A DNA stretch of 37,715 nucleotides, taken from positions 1-37,715 of the forward strand of contig CAIUGT010000150.1 of NCBI GenBank assembly GCA_903898755.1, in the 5' to 3' direction. Each line of letters begins with the position of its first letter. Positions within the stretch are counted from its first letter, which is position 1. Under the pieces are notes generated by a model. The model was not told the DNA's origin. It did no database searches and saw only the letters and a program-made list of their open reading frames with translations. Below, piece by piece: positions 1 through 9,619 of this stretch. Position numbers and translations under genes: made by a program. Origin of the DNA: an uncultured bacterium (GTDB taxonomy: Bacteria > Planctomycetota > Phycisphaerae > Phycisphaerales > SM1A02).

Positions 1-678
1 ATGGCCACGGAAACCGTAGAGAATTACATCAAGGCGCTCTATGCCTTGTGCCATGAATCACCAAGCGGTGAAGCTGGCATTGTGCGCTTGGCGCAAGAAG
101 TGGGCGTGACCAAAGGCACCGCCACCAGCATGATGAAGCGCCTTGCGCTGGCGAGGTTGGTGAAAGCCGAACCCTATAGTGGAATTGCGCTGACCGCGAA
201 AGGCAACAAGATCGCGCTGGATGTTCTGCGGCGCCATCGTGTCATTGAAACTTTTTTGGTGCGCACTTTAAAATTGGATTGGGCCGATGTGCACGAGGAA
301 GCTGAGCGACTTGAACATGCGCTTTCGCCGCGTATTTTAGACCGCCTTGATGAATTCCTTGGTCGTCCCTCAACCGATCCACACGGCGACCCTATTCCGG
401 ATGCAGCGGGAAAAGTATCCAAGACGCGCAGCAAACCGCTTTCGAAATGCCAAGCCCATGAACACGTTTGCATTGTGCGCATCACGGATCAGAACCGGTC
501 GTTCTTGCAGTTTGTCGCCCATAATGGATTGAAACCTGGTGTGAGTTTGGTGGTGAGAAGCGTGAGCACGCAAGCCCATTCCATGACTGTGCGCGTGAGG
601 CGTGGCCAGGCAGTCACGCTTTCGCAAGTTGCTGCGTCAAAGATTTTGGTTCAGGCTCAAGCGCAACAAAATCGCTAA
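1..678 (+). CDS. DtxR/MntR-family metal-dependent transcriptional regulator
   Basis: This 225-aa protein has the three-part DtxR/MntR plan. Residues 1-75 form a winged helix-turn-helix (VTKGTATSMMKRLALARLV is the recognition region). Residues 76-130 form the dimerisation and metal-binding helices, with RRHRVIETFL followed by EEAERLEHALS, the family's spaced His/Glu ligands, and a DPHGDPIP segment typical of DtxR-like proteins. A C-terminal FeoA/SH3-like beta domain spans about 150-215. Such proteins bind Mn2+ or Fe2+ and repress metal-uptake genes; the sequence does not decide which metal is used. The ATG lies on the first base of the window, so a longer N-terminus and the promoter cannot be judged. 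The next gene, pheS, begins a few bases after the stop and is functionally unrelated. Confidence 0.85.
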   Translation: MATETVENYIKALYALCHESPSGEAGIVRLAQEVGVTKGTATSMMKRLALARLVKAEPYSGIALTAKGNKIALDVLRRHRVIETFLVRTLKLDWADVHEEAERLEHALSPRILDRLDEFLGRPSTDPHGDPIPDAAGKVSKTRSKPLSKCQAHEHVCIVRITDQNRSFLQFVAHNGLKPGVSLVVRSVSTQAHSMTVRVRRGQAVTLSQVAASKILVQAQAQQNR

Positions 679-681
679 ACT

Positions 682-1677
682 TTGCGCGTGCTTGATTCCA
701 TAGACACACACGAACAAGAGGCGCTTACCGCGCTCGCCGCAGCCACAAACGCTGCTCAACTAGAGGCCTGGCGCATTAGTTGGCTTGGAACTTCTGGTCG
801 CATTGGCGCCATGATGGAAGCGTTGCGCTCGGCGCCAAAGGAAAAAAAGCCCGCACTGGGCAAGCAACTCAATGCCATGAAGCAAAAGTTGGAGGGGGCG
901 TTCGCTCTGCAAAAAGCTGCGGGCAGTGCTGAAAGTGGACCCGAAATTGATATGACTGAGCCGGGATTGCCCGCAGGCACGGGACGTCGCCATGTTCTCA
1001 CTCGAACCATCGCCGACATTGTTGATATTTTTGGCCGCATGGGTTTTCGCGTGGCAGAGGGTCCAGAAGTGGAGGACGAGTGGCACAATTTCACCGCGCT
1101 GAATATTCCAGAGGGGCATCCCGCGCGCGAGGGTACGGATAATTTTTACATGGCGGAGCAGGGTGGTATTCGCAGATTGCTTCGCACGCAAACAAGCACC
1201 GTGCAAATTCGCACCATGGAAAAAGAAAAGCCGCCGCTGAAGATTGTGGCGGTTGGGCGGGTGTATAGACCAGACACGCATGACGCCACGCACTTCTCCA
1301 TGTTTCATCAAGTGGAAGGTTTGTGCATTGACAAAAATGTTTCCATGGTTGATTTGAAAACCGCTTTGTGGCAATTTGCACGCGCTTGCTTTGGGCCAGA
1401 AGCAGAAGTGCGCATGCGTCCAAGTTTCTTTCCATTCACGGAGCCCAGCGCTGAAGTGGATATGAAAATGAAAATAAAAGGCGAGTGGCGTTGGGTGGAG
1501 CTTGGCGGTTGCGGCATGGTTGATCCGGCTGTCTTTGAGTCCGTTGGTATTGATCCGGAAGTATGGTCGGGCTATGCGTTTGGTTTGGGCGTGGAACGCA
1601 TCGCCATGCGCCGTCACGGAATCTCCGACATTCGCTGGCTGTACGAGAATGACACGCGATTTCTCAGGCAATTTTAA
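682..1677 (+). CDS. pheS: Phenylalanyl-tRNA synthetase alpha subunit
   Basis: 331-aa class II aminoacyl-tRNA synthetase subunit that charges tRNA-Phe together with PheT. The N-terminal coiled-coil arm covers about 1-85. Motif 2 is seen as GRVYRPDTHDATHFSMFHQVEG and its surroundings. Motif 3 is FGLGVERIAMRRHGISDIR, and the protein ends in NDTRFLRQF, the usual PheS C-terminus. The start is uncertain: TTG at 682 (used here) or GTG at 688, and neither has a clear Shine-Dalgarno site. pheT, normally directly downstream, is absent. Instead the TAA overlaps by one base (TAATG) the ATG of an unrelated membrane-anchored protein, so pheT must lie elsewhere in the genome. Confidence 0.95.
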   Translation: MRVLDSIDTHEQEALTALAAATNAAQLEAWRISWLGTSGRIGAMMEALRSAPKEKKPALGKQLNAMKQKLEGAFALQKAAGSAESGPEIDMTEPGLPAGTGRRHVLTRTIADIVDIFGRMGFRVAEGPEVEDEWHNFTALNIPEGHPAREGTDNFYMAEQGGIRRLLRTQTSTVQIRTMEKEKPPLKIVAVGRVYRPDTHDATHFSMFHQVEGLCIDKNVSMVDLKTALWQFARACFGPEAEVRMRPSFFPFTEPSAEVDMKMKIKGEWRWVELGGCGMVDPAVFESVGIDPEVWSGYAFGLGVERIAMRRHGISDIRWLYENDTRFLRQF

Positions 1678-2735
1678 TGTCCGTCAAATTTCTAGCGAAA
1701 CTTGTCGTGCTCATCATCGCGGCAATTGCGCTGATCTATGGAGTTTTTATTGCTCTTGGAAAGAGCGGCGCGTCATGGGACGGCACTGGTCAGCAAAGCA
1801 CACAGCAAGTTGATAAGCCTGTTGTCGTGGCGAACATTCCAGTGACCTCGCCGCAAACAAAGGCGGTGATGCCAATGGTTGATCCAGTGAAAGAAGACGC
1901 TGACGCAGTGCAAAAGCGGGTGAAGAAATCCGTGCAGTTCCTTGAGGAAGGCAACAGTGCGCAGGCGTTGGTTGAAATGCGCGCGGCTATTGATGTGGCG
2001 AAGTCGCAAATCGCATCGCCCGCTGAAATGGATGTGTTGTGCAACATGTTGATGCGCATTGAATATTGTGAAAATGGTCCAGACGGAATGTTGACATGGC
2101 TTGCTTCACCTGAAGCCGCGCTTGCAGTTGCGGATCCATTGGCACCTGGATCACTGGAGCGCAGCAGAATGAAAATTGAGGCGTTGTTATCAATGGGCAA
2201 GTTGCAAGAGTCGTGGGATGAATCCAAAGTATTGCTGGCGCGGTTTTCTCAGCCTGGCGCCGCGTCAGTGAAGGAACCATTGGCGCTTGAGCAAGCTATT
2301 CGCATCGCTGGAACAGCCGGCGCCAACGATCAAATTCCAGATTTGGAAATGCGCTTGCGCGCCTCGGTGGAAGCGGGAATTACCTTGAAAACATTGCAAG
2401 ATCCGCAATTGCCATTGGCCACGCTGGGCACATTGGCCAAGGCGCGTGGTGATTGCGCGTCCGCAATCAAGTTGTACGACCAAGCGCTTGAAGGATTCGA
2501 CATCAATCAATGGCTGCGCGAAAAACGCGTGGCTCCGTGGCGCATGCAAGTGTTGGCCTTGGTGGCCATGGACCGTGTTGATTGCTTGCGACAACTTGGC
2601 CAAAGTGAGCGTGCCAAAGGAAGAGCGAGCGTGTTGGCTGCAGATTTAGCCACCGCTCTTGGTGAAGATGATCCGATTTCTAGACAGGCCGCGGATCAAC
2701 GCGATCAAATGTTGTATGCGCCAATGTCACCTTGA
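1677..2735 (+). CDS. Membrane-anchored helical-repeat (TPR-like) protein of unknown function
   Basis: 352-aa protein with no family I can name. Residues 5-28 form one strongly hydrophobic segment (LAKLVVLIIAAIALIYGVFIAL) that should anchor it in the membrane with the rest outside the cytoplasm. A Pro/Val/Gln-rich linker follows to about residue 75. The remainder is alpha-helical with TPR-like pairs, for example VQFLEEGNSAQALVEMRAAI and ARGDCASAIKLYDQALEGF. A scaffold or protein-protein interaction role is plausible but is only inferred from the repeats. Its ATG shares a base with the pheS stop (TAATG), so translation is probably coupled to pheS. It converges on the S1/P1 nuclease gene, with 28 bp between the two stops and no evident terminator. 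Confidence 0.75.
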   Translation: MSVKFLAKLVVLIIAAIALIYGVFIALGKSGASWDGTGQQSTQQVDKPVVVANIPVTSPQTKAVMPMVDPVKEDADAVQKRVKKSVQFLEEGNSAQALVEMRAAIDVAKSQIASPAEMDVLCNMLMRIEYCENGPDGMLTWLASPEAALAVADPLAPGSLERSRMKIEALLSMGKLQESWDESKVLLARFSQPGAASVKEPLALEQAIRIAGTAGANDQIPDLEMRLRASVEAGITLKTLQDPQLPLATLGTLAKARGDCASAIKLYDQALEGFDINQWLREKRVAPWRMQVLALVAMDRVDCLRQLGQSERAKGRASVLAADLATALGEDDPISRQAADQRDQMLYAPMSP

Positions 2736-2763
2736 ATGAAATCAGCCTGAGTTCTTTAGAAAA

Positions 2764-3954
2764 TTATTGAGTGGATTTGGTTTTGGAAGCGGCTGGTTTT
2801 TTTGATTCTAAACTCGCCTCAATAATGGCCGCGAGGCGCCAGCCAGCCTTGTGCAATTCTTCTTCCGTGCGCGAGCCGGACCATTCAAGGTAGGAAATTC
2901 CATCTGGCATTTTCTTTTCCGTGGCGTCGCCCGATGCGCTTTCATTCTTAATGGTGACATTGCTGAACTCAAGTCGCTCGTGGGCTTGCGTGGACATTGG
3001 AATTATTTCATTGGCCCACGCTTGCGCCCACTCAGTGGGCTGGGATTTTGCGGCAGGCTTCCAGTCCGTTGGTTCGGAGTTGGCGAACCAAGCAATCACT
3101 TCCTCATCCGTGGCTTTTCCCTTGTGATTTGGCTGCTTTTCAATCTGTGCATCAACATGTTTCAAGGCCTCTTCAACTGCGTCGCTGTCCCAGAAACTGT
3201 GCAGGTTGGTGCCTTTACTTTTGCTTGATTTTTTTCCGGAAGATTTTCCGCCCGATTTGCTGTCGCTTTTGGAATCACTTTTTGAATTTTGTGAGTTACC
3301 TAAAATCATGTTGAATCCATTGCCGCCGTGATCGGGGAAACTTTTTCCGCCCTTGGTTGGGTTGACCAAATTTCCAGCGGAACTGAAATATGCGTTGCCC
3401 ACATGAAGCGGTTGATGAATGTCGCCCACATAATGCGCCAACAGAATCAGCGCGATGGGCTTGGTGATCTTGCGCGCGTTGGTTTCTGGCTCCGCGCCAG
3501 AAAGCACGCGCACGCAGAACGGAATCATTTGCACAATGTCGTAGGGTTCTGTGCCAAGATTTCCCTTGACATATTTGCCACCATCCACAGCGGGAACGTC
3601 GGTGTAATGAAATTCCTTATGGGTTGGCGCGTCACTGTCTTTGGCTTTTGTAGGCGGATTTGCCTCCCAAAATGCCACAAGTTGTTCTTGTAATTGAGGA
3701 TGATCTTTCAAAACAATTGGCTTGGGTTGTCCCTTTGGCAACTTGTCCCAGCCTTTGATTTCATCGGCGAGCACGGAGGCGCGTGAAAGCGTGATGCCAT
3801 CAAGAAGTTTGGTGACTTGCGCGCCGGTTGGTGTGCCAGCCAACTTCATGTCGGCGATGGCGCCAACCGTTTCGTGCCCCAGTGCTCCGTATGGGAAAAC
3901 TGGCATAGCTAGAAATAAAGTTGCGCACGTCAAGGTGAATATTCGAAATCGCAT
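2764..3954 (-). CDS. Secreted S1/P1-type zinc nuclease
   Basis: 396-aa protein with an N-terminal signal peptide (about 1-20), followed by the S1/P1 nuclease fold, a tri-zinc enzyme that cuts single-stranded nucleic acids and removes 3'-phosphates. The expected metal ligands are visible in order: His in GALGHE, Asp in SRASVLADEI, His in KEFHYTDVP, the cluster AHYVGDIHQPLHV, and NLHSFWDSD. The residue before GALGH is Tyr, where S1/P1 enzymes normally have an N-terminal Trp that itself binds zinc. A Ser/Lys/Gly-rich insert of about 30 residues (SKSDSKSDSKSGGKSSGKK) separates the HGGN loop from the last ligand block. The protein is probably exported and acts in the periplasm or outside the cell. 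It is monocistronic, downstream of but not joined to the arginine operon. Confidence 0.88.
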   Translation of the reverse strand: MRFRIFTLTCATLFLAMPVFPYGALGHETVGAIADMKLAGTPTGAQVTKLLDGITLSRASVLADEIKGWDKLPKGQPKPIVLKDHPQLQEQLVAFWEANPPTKAKDSDAPTHKEFHYTDVPAVDGGKYVKGNLGTEPYDIVQMIPFCVRVLSGAEPETNARKITKPIALILLAHYVGDIHQPLHVGNAYFSSAGNLVNPTKGGKSFPDHGGNGFNMILGNSQNSKSDSKSDSKSGGKSSGKKSSKSKGTNLHSFWDSDAVEEALKHVDAQIEKQPNHKGKATDEEVIAWFANSEPTDWKPAAKSQPTEWAQAWANEIIPMSTQAHERLEFSNVTIKNESASGDATEKKMPDGISYLEWSGSRTEEELHKAGWRLAAIIEASLESKKPAASKTKSTQ

Positions 3955-4084
3955 AGGAACTTTCTATCGCTTCAGGTTGAATGCGATGTAGCAAGACTAC
4001 CGCAACAGCGTGGAATTCATGATGATGCGTGCCATGTGAAATCGCGAAATGTGAAGCAAGTAGGGCAGTCGTTTTGTAAAGGCG

Positions 4085-5320
4085 TCAGGTGCTGTATTCG
4101 CTGTTCAATTTGACATATTCCTCGGTCATTCCGCTGGAAATGAAAAAATCTTCGTGTTCGCCAAGTCCAAGGTTGAATTCAACAATCACATTGGATTTGG
4201 CAAATTCAGCTGCGGCAATTTCTTTTTTGGTGATAGCGGGTTGTCCGTCTTGGAAAAGAACAACGTCGCCAACACGAAGCGACACGCGTTCAGGATCAAC
4301 CTTCGCTCCGCTTCGCCCCGCGGCGGCGAGAAGGCGACCCCAATTTGGATCTCCACCAGTGATGGCGCAGCGAACAAGCAAGCTGGTGGCTGCGGTTCGC
4401 GCAACATCAAGCGCGTCAGCGGCGCTAGCCGCTCCTCGCACTCGCACTTCAAAGGCGCGCGTAAAACCTTCGCCATCGCAGACAATCATGCGTGCCAAGT
4501 CGCGCGCTACTTCGCAGAAGGCGCGCTGCAATTCGCCGTGGTCAGCGGCGACGCCGCGTTGCGCCGTGGCGAATGCAAATACGGAATCATTGGTGCTGGT
4601 GTCGCCATCAATTGAAATTCTGTGGAAGGATTGTTCCACGGCAACGCGCAACATGGCGTCGAGTTCGTGAGGCTCCAGCGCGGCGTCCGTGGTGATGACT
4701 GCAATCATGGTGGCCATGTTGGGATGAATCATTCCCGCACCTTTGGCCACGCCAGTGACACGAATTTGCGCAGGATTTGTTGTGTTTTTTACGTTTTGAA
4801 CACTTGCATTTCCGGCGCCATGGGGCGCAGCCGCCACAAGGCGCGTGGACATTTTCAGGCGCGTGTCCGTGGTCATCATTGCGCGAGCGAATGGCTCCGC
4901 GTTTCCATCAACGCAACTTTGGGACAGGGGGGCAATGCATTTCGCAATGTTCGCAAGTGGCAATCGCTTTCCAATGATTCCCGTTGAATTCATAAGCACC
5001 GCGTCAGGTGCACAGCCACATTCTTGCGCCACTGAGTCACCAATTGCTTGCGCGTCCGCGTATCCGTGTGGACCAGTGGCGGCATTGGCGCAGCCGGAAT
5101 TTAAAATCAACACATTTGCATGCCCGCGTGAATTATGCAAATGATCCCGTGAAATTTGCACGGGCGCGGCGGCGAATAGATTGGTGGTGAACATGGCCGC
5201 CGCAACGGCGCCATCATCCATGCGCAACATGGCCAGGTCAGGCGCGCCATTTGATTTAATGCCCGCTGACATTCCCGACGCACGAAAGCCAACTGGCCAA
5301 ATGAATTCTTCAGTGCTCAA
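4085..5320 (-). CDS. argJ: Bifunctional glutamate/ornithine N-acetyltransferase
   Basis: 411-aa ArgJ. It moves the acetyl group from N-acetylornithine to glutamate (and in bifunctional members uses acetyl-CoA), making the arginine pathway cyclic. The autocleavage motif KGAGMIHPNMATM is present, with the nucleophile Thr near residue 204, so the precursor should split into alpha and beta chains. The C-terminus LNSEYST matches the family's usual SEY(T/S)T ending. The start is TTG at 5320, whose TTGA overlaps the argH stop by 4 bp; the next in-frame ATG is at residue 17, too late for the conserved N-terminus. It is the last gene of the operon and no hairpin terminator is apparent after it. Confidence 0.95.
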   Translation of the reverse strand: MSTEEFIWPVGFRASGMSAGIKSNGAPDLAMLRMDDGAVAAAMFTTNLFAAAPVQISRDHLHNSRGHANVLILNSGCANAATGPHGYADAQAIGDSVAQECGCAPDAVLMNSTGIIGKRLPLANIAKCIAPLSQSCVDGNAEPFARAMMTTDTRLKMSTRLVAAAPHGAGNASVQNVKNTTNPAQIRVTGVAKGAGMIHPNMATMIAVITTDAALEPHELDAMLRVAVEQSFHRISIDGDTSTNDSVFAFATAQRGVAADHGELQRAFCEVARDLARMIVCDGEGFTRAFEVRVRGAASAADALDVARTAATSLLVRCAITGGDPNWGRLLAAAGRSGAKVDPERVSLRVGDVVLFQDGQPAITKKEIAAAEFAKSNVIVEFNLGLGEHEDFFISSGMTEEYVKLNSEYST

Positions 5321-7200
5321 GAGACTTCGCTCTCTTTCAATTCCAACACCATGGCAATCTCATCGCAGTTTTGATTCTTGGGGCATTGCGCGCAATCTTT
5401 AGTGACTTTTTGCGGCAAACTGTTGATACTGACCGTGCGGAATCCACATTTTTCAAAGAACGCTGGCATGCGTGTGAGCACAAATAATCGCTCAATGCCA
5501 ATGCTGCGCGCCTTCTCAATAAAGAATTGCACCAGTTGTTTACCAAGACCGCGCCCTTGGAAACCTTCGTCCACTCCAAGTGATCGAATTTCCGCAAGGT
5601 CGGATTCGTAGATCCACAAGCTTGCGCAGCCGCGCACTTTTCCATCCACGGCGGCAATGGCAAAGTCCGTGATTTTCTCCATAATTTCGTCGCGCGTGCG
5701 CGGTAAATTTTCTCCGCGCAAGCTCCACAAATCCACCAAGCGTTTAATGTCATCCAAGTCTTCCACCACCGCATCGCGGAACCCTGTTGCGCCACCAGCG
5801 GAGCGTCGCTTTGGCCGACGTGTCGCGCGCAAACTTCTCTTGGCTTCCTTCACGCGCGCATTCACTTGGTCTGGCGCCGTGCCACCAGAAACAGAACGGC
5901 GACCCAGGGCAGAATCAACCGTGAGCGTGACGAACACATCGTTGGTGACCAGTGGCGCCAACTTCACCATGTCGGCTACTGACAACTCCTCAAGTGGCTT
6001 GCCTTGGCGAATGGCTTCGCGCACCAAGAGCCCAACTTGGTGATGCGCGTCGCGGAACGCGACCCCCTTACGCACCAAATAATCAGCCAATTCCGTTGCA
6101 TTTGCGTAGCTGGCAATAGCTGCCTTGCGCGCGCGTACTCGGTCAATCTTCAGGCCTTGCAACACGCGCGGAATCATTCGCAAACACATGGAAAGCGTGT
6201 CCATGGCGTCAAAGAGCGGCTCCTTGTCCTCTTGTAAATCTTTGTTGTATGCAAGTGGCAGCGCCTTCAAGGTGACAAGTATTCCCGTAAGATCGCCAAT
6301 GACGCGGCCAGTTTTTCCGCGAATCAATTCCAACGCGTCCGGATTTTTTTTCTGCGGCATCAAACTGCTGCCGGTGCTGACGTCGTCGGATAGTTCAACA
6401 TAAGCGGCTTCGCCCGTGGCGTAAAAAATAATATCTTCCGCCATGCGACTGAGATGCAACATGCACACGGAAGCGGAGGCGATGAGTTCAACTACAAAGT
6501 CGCGGTCGCTGACTGCGTCAAGACTGTTCGCGCTGGGTCCATCAAATCCCAAATCTTTAGCCAACTTTTGTCGATCAATTGGATAAGCGGTTCCAGAGAG
6601 CGCACCTGAACCAAGCGGGCAACGCGCCACGCGATCAAGCGCGTCGGAGAAACGATCCGCATCGCGGCGCAACATTTCAACATACGCCAGGCACCAATGA
6701 GCGAACAAAATGGGCTGAGCGCGCTGTAAATGCGTGAATCCAGGAAACACCGTGTCGCGCTCGCGTTCCGCCAATTCAAGCAAGCTTAAATTAGCGGCGT
6801 CAATTTCCGCAAGGCGAACGCGCGTCTGTTTCAAGCACCAAAGGCGCAAGTCCGTCGCCACTTGATCGTTGCGACTTCGACCCGTGTGCAGACGCTTGCC
6901 AAGATCGCCAATACGCGCGACCAATTCACGTTCAACCCAACTGTGAACGTCCTCGTCGGTGGCCTTGATGAGAAGTGAGGGATCTTTCTCAACCAATGAC
7001 GCAATTTCACGCAGCGCTTTTTCAATGCGCGCGCGATCGCCGTCGCTGATGACTTCGGCGCGCGCCAATGCATGTGCCCAACCGATAGAGCCTTCAATAT
7101 CCTCTTGAATCAGACGCCGATCAAAAGGCAGACTGTCATTGAAAGTTCGAAAGAGCGAATCTTGCTGACCTTGAACTCGTCCTTGCCAAATCGCTGTCAC
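5317..7200 (-). CDS. argH: Argininosuccinate lyase fused to a GNAT N-acetyltransferase (ArgH-ArgA-like)
   Basis: 627-aa fusion. Residues 1 to about 460 are argininosuccinate lyase, which splits argininosuccinate to arginine and fumarate; the fumarase/aspartase signature [15 protein letters not shown] is intact. A basic linker ([13 protein letters not shown]) leads to a GNAT domain from about 480 to 627, with acetyl-CoA-binding loop [13 protein letters not shown] and a Cys-bearing tail [15 protein letters not shown]. That tail resembles short N-acetylglutamate synthases, so the domain probably performs the first step of arginine synthesis. ArgH-ArgA fusions are known in some marine gammaproteobacteria. 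The start is GTG at 7200 within a GTGA overlap with the argG stop. The fusion is direct and in frame over the whole length. Confidence 0.93.
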   Translation of the reverse strand: MTAIWQGRVQGQQDSLFRTFNDSLPFDRRLIQEDIEGSIGWAHALARAEVISDGDRARIEKALREIASLVEKDPSLLIKATDEDVHSWVERELVARIGDLGKRLHTGRSRNDQVATDLRLWCLKQTRVRLAEIDAANLSLLELAERERDTVFPGFTHLQRAQPILFAHWCLAYVEMLRRDADRFSDALDRVARCPLGSGALSGTAYPIDRQKLAKDLGFDGPSANSLDAVSDRDFVVELIASASVCMLHLSRMAEDIIFYATGEAAYVELSDDVSTGSSLMPQKKNPDALELIRGKTGRVIGDLTGILVTLKALPLAYNKDLQEDKEPLFDAMDTLSMCLRMIPRVLQGLKIDRVRARKAAIASYANATELADYLVRKGVAFRDAHHQVGLLVREAIRQGKPLEELSVADMVKLAPLVTNDVFVTLTVDSALGRRSVSGGTAPDQVNARVKEAKRSLRATRRPKRRSAGGATGFRDAVVEDLDDIKRLVDLWSLRGENLPRTRDEIMEKITDFAIAAVDGKVRGCASLWIYESDLAEIRSLGVDEGFQGRGLGKQLVQFFIEKARSIGIERLFVLTRMPAFFEKCGFRTVSINSLPQKVTKDCAQCPKNQNCDEIAMVLELKESEVS

Positions 7201-8519
7201 CGACTGGCTCCGCTCTTGCTACCAGTAGTTGCGTTGTCAATGCCAAACAATTTGTTCAGGCCAAGCAGAGCGCGAATGCGGCTAGGCAATGAGAACAAAC
7301 GAATAAAGCCTTCAGCATGTTGCTGGTCGTAGACATCGTCCTCGCCAAATGTCGCAAATGCCTGCGAATACAGCGAATTTGGGCTGCGGCGGCGCGTGGT
7401 GGTTGCGGAGCCTTTGTAGGCGCGCACGGCAACTTCGCCCGTGAGTGGTTGTGCCAGAGATTTGATGGCGGCCCACTGCGCCTCACGTAACGGCGCAAAC
7501 CAGCGTCCGTCATAAATCACGCGCGCAAAGTCATTGGCCAGTTCCTCACGAAAACGCATGGAGTCACGGTCAAGAACAATTTGCTCAAGGCCGCGCAGGG
7601 CCTCCATTAAAATAGTTCCACCTGGAGTCTCGTAACAGCCGCGACTTTTCATTCCGACAAGGCGGTTCTCAACCATATCAACACGGCCCACGCCATGGCG
7701 CGCGCCAATTTCATTGAGAGCATCAAGCAGTTGCATTGCGGACAATTTTTTGCCATTCACACTCACAGGAACGCCATGTTCAAATCCAACGATCACTTCT
7801 TCTGGTTCATTGGGCGCCAACTTTGGATCTGTGGTTCGAATCCACAAATCTTCTGGTGGTGCGTTCCATGGATCCTCCAACTCCGCGCCTTCATGTGAAA
7901 CATGCCACGAGTTGGCGTCACGCGAATAGATTTTAGTGGCGCTTGCGGCGCATGGAATATTGCGTTGCGCCAAATAGGCAAGCATGGCTTCACGGCTGCG
8001 CAAGTTCCAGGAGCTTTCACGCCACGGCGCAATCACGCGCAATTGTGGCGCCAAAGCCGCATAAACGCTTTCAAAACGCACTTGATCATTGCCTTTTCCC
8101 GTGCAACCGTGCGCCACGGCGTCGCAATTTTCTTCCAGAGCGCACATAACCTGCGCTTGCGCAATGCAAGGGCGAGCAATGCTGGTGCCAAGTAGGTAGC
8201 GTCCTTCGTAGACGGCGCCGGACATGACCATTGGAAACACAAAGTCGGTCAAGAACGACTGCTTCAAATCTTTGATCACGCACAAGCACGCGCCGGAGTC
8301 CGCTGCTTTCTTTTCAATGCCAATAAGTTCTTGCGCGCCTTGGCCAACATCAGCCACGCATGCAACCACTTCGCAGTCGTAAGTTTCGCGCAGCCAGGGA
8401 ATCACACAGCTTGTGTCAAGGCCACCCGAGTACGCCACGCATACGCGCTTCGGTTTCTTGGAGTGTGCTTGCGAAGAAGCAGTGGGGGCGGGAGGATTAT
8501 TTTTGGTGGCGGTTGTCAT
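7197..8519 (-). CDS. argG: Argininosuccinate synthase
   Basis: 440-aa enzyme that joins citrulline and aspartate using ATP. The PP-loop AYSGGLDTS lies at residues 29-37, followed by [13 protein letters not shown], the conserved citrulline/ATP-binding segment, and a C-terminal [22 protein letters not shown]. It is about 35 residues longer than the usual 400, because of a Pro/Ser/Thr/Lys-rich N-terminal extension of about 24 residues and a short Ser/Gly tail. The ATG at 8519 shares one base with the argF stop (TGATG), and the 3' end overlaps argH by 4 bp. This tight packing indicates translational coupling within the arginine operon. Confidence 0.96.
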   Translation of the reverse strand: MTTATKNNPPAPTASSQAHSKKPKRVCVAYSGGLDTSCVIPWLRETYDCEVVACVADVGQGAQELIGIEKKAADSGACLCVIKDLKQSFLTDFVFPMVMSGAVYEGRYLLGTSIARPCIAQAQVMCALEENCDAVAHGCTGKGNDQVRFESVYAALAPQLRVIAPWRESSWNLRSREAMLAYLAQRNIPCAASATKIYSRDANSWHVSHEGAELEDPWNAPPEDLWIRTTDPKLAPNEPEEVIVGFEHGVPVSVNGKKLSAMQLLDALNEIGARHGVGRVDMVENRLVGMKSRGCYETPGGTILMEALRGLEQIVLDRDSMRFREELANDFARVIYDGRWFAPLREAQWAAIKSLAQPLTGEVAVRAYKGSATTTRRRSPNSLYSQAFATFGEDDVYDQQHAEGFIRLFSLPSRIRALLGLNKLFGIDNATTGSKSGASR

Positions 8520-9514
8520 CAGTGGCTCCGAGTTGTGTGAGAGGTGCGAGTTGTATTTTTGCCCAAAGAGTCTTGGGTTGGTGTTGTGAGAAGATTTAGA
8601 AGCAGTGCATTTTGAATGTGCATTCTATTTTCGGCTTGATCAAAGACCGCGCTGTGTGGACCGTCAATGACGGCGTCGACTACTTCATGACCACGGTGCG
8701 CGGGAAGGCAGTGCATGAAATAGGCTTCTGATCCGGCAATGGCCATGATGTCAGGCGTGATGGAATAAGGCTTAAAAATGGCTTCTTTTGTGGCAGTTTC
8801 ATTTTGACCCATGCTGGTCCAGGTATCCGTGTAAACGGCGAAAGAGCCTTGAATGCGTTTGATGTCATTGGTGTATTGCAGCGTTGCGCCAGTGCGACAG
8901 GCGCGCGCTTGGCAGTCGCGAACAATGTCCGCGGAAGGAGCAAACCCTTCAGGCGTGACCACGATCATGGAGGCGCCCAATGTCGCGGTGATTTCCATCA
9001 GCGAGTGACAGACGTTGTTGCCATCGCCCACCCACGCCAGTTGATGTTGGCGGCAATCAAATCCAAGTTCCACCAATGTCATGTAGTCCGCAAGCGCTTG
9101 GCATGGATGATGAATATCCGAAAGCGCGTTGATGATTGGAATTGTCGCGTTTGCGGCAAGGGCGGTGATGGTGTCTTGGCTCATGGTGCGCGCGACAATG
9201 CAGTCGCACCAGCGCTCAAGGTTGCGGCTGTAATCAGCGATGGTTTCGCGCTCGCCAATGCGCAACTTTTCATGATCCAAGTAGACGGCATGTCCACCCA
9301 TGCGGGCAAAGCCAATATCAAAACTGACGCGCGTGCGCAGTGACGGTTTCTCAAACAACATGACAAGTGAGCGTTGCGCAAAGTGATCCTTGTATGGGCG
9401 GATGTCCGCTTTCAGGGCGCGTCCAAGTTCAATCAAAGGCATGACTTCATGCGAACTCAAATCCATAATGCGTGTGAGATCTTTTGTGGCCAGGCGTGTG
9501 TGCGGATGAATCAT
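8519..9514 (-). CDS. argF: Ornithine carbamoyltransferase
   Basis: 331-aa enzyme making citrulline from ornithine and carbamoyl phosphate. The carbamoyl-phosphate loop is [12 protein letters not shown], the second phosphate-contact motif is HHPCQALAD, the ornithine-specific loop is [10 protein letters not shown], and the catalytic [11 protein letters not shown] is present. Together these distinguish it from aspartate and acetylornithine carbamoyltransferases. A good ribosome-binding site, GGAG seven bases before the ATG, supports the start at 9514. The C-terminus runs about 25 residues past the usual end in a Thr/Ser-rich tail. Unlike its operon neighbours it is separated from the preceding argB by 105 bp. 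Confidence 0.95.
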   Translation of the reverse strand: MIHPHTRLATKDLTRIMDLSSHEVMPLIELGRALKADIRPYKDHFAQRSLVMLFEKPSLRTRVSFDIGFARMGGHAVYLDHEKLRIGERETIADYSRNLERWCDCIVARTMSQDTITALAANATIPIINALSDIHHPCQALADYMTLVELGFDCRQHQLAWVGDGNNVCHSLMEITATLGASMIVVTPEGFAPSADIVRDCQARACRTGATLQYTNDIKRIQGSFAVYTDTWTSMGQNETATKEAIFKPYSITPDIMAIAGSEAYFMHCLPAHRGHEVVDAVIDGPHSAVFDQAENRMHIQNALLLNLLTTPTQDSLGKNTTRTSHTTRSH

Positions 9515-9619
9515 GAAATGGCTCCAATGCGGGAGGCGACGTTGGTCGTCTGACGTGTTCGAAAGATGAAAAACATGGCAAATTGACCGCGAAATACAGT
9601 GGTGAGCATGGCGGGCATT
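9515..9619 (-). other. Spacer inside the arginine operon between argB and argF
   Basis: 105 bp without a convincing gene, in an operon where all other junctions overlap or nearly touch. On the - strand it ends with the argF ribosome-binding site. I see only a weak 4-bp inverted repeat (CGAC...GTCG near 9537-9548) and no terminator or clear promoter. argD, which this operon lacks, would biochemically belong at this point, so the gap could mark a past gene loss. That is speculation. Confidence 0.4.

Noticed and set aside
760-1671. 303-aa open frame antisense to pheS
   Set aside because: His/Ser/Arg-rich composition typical of the reverse complement of a high-G+C gene; pheS is clear on the other strand.
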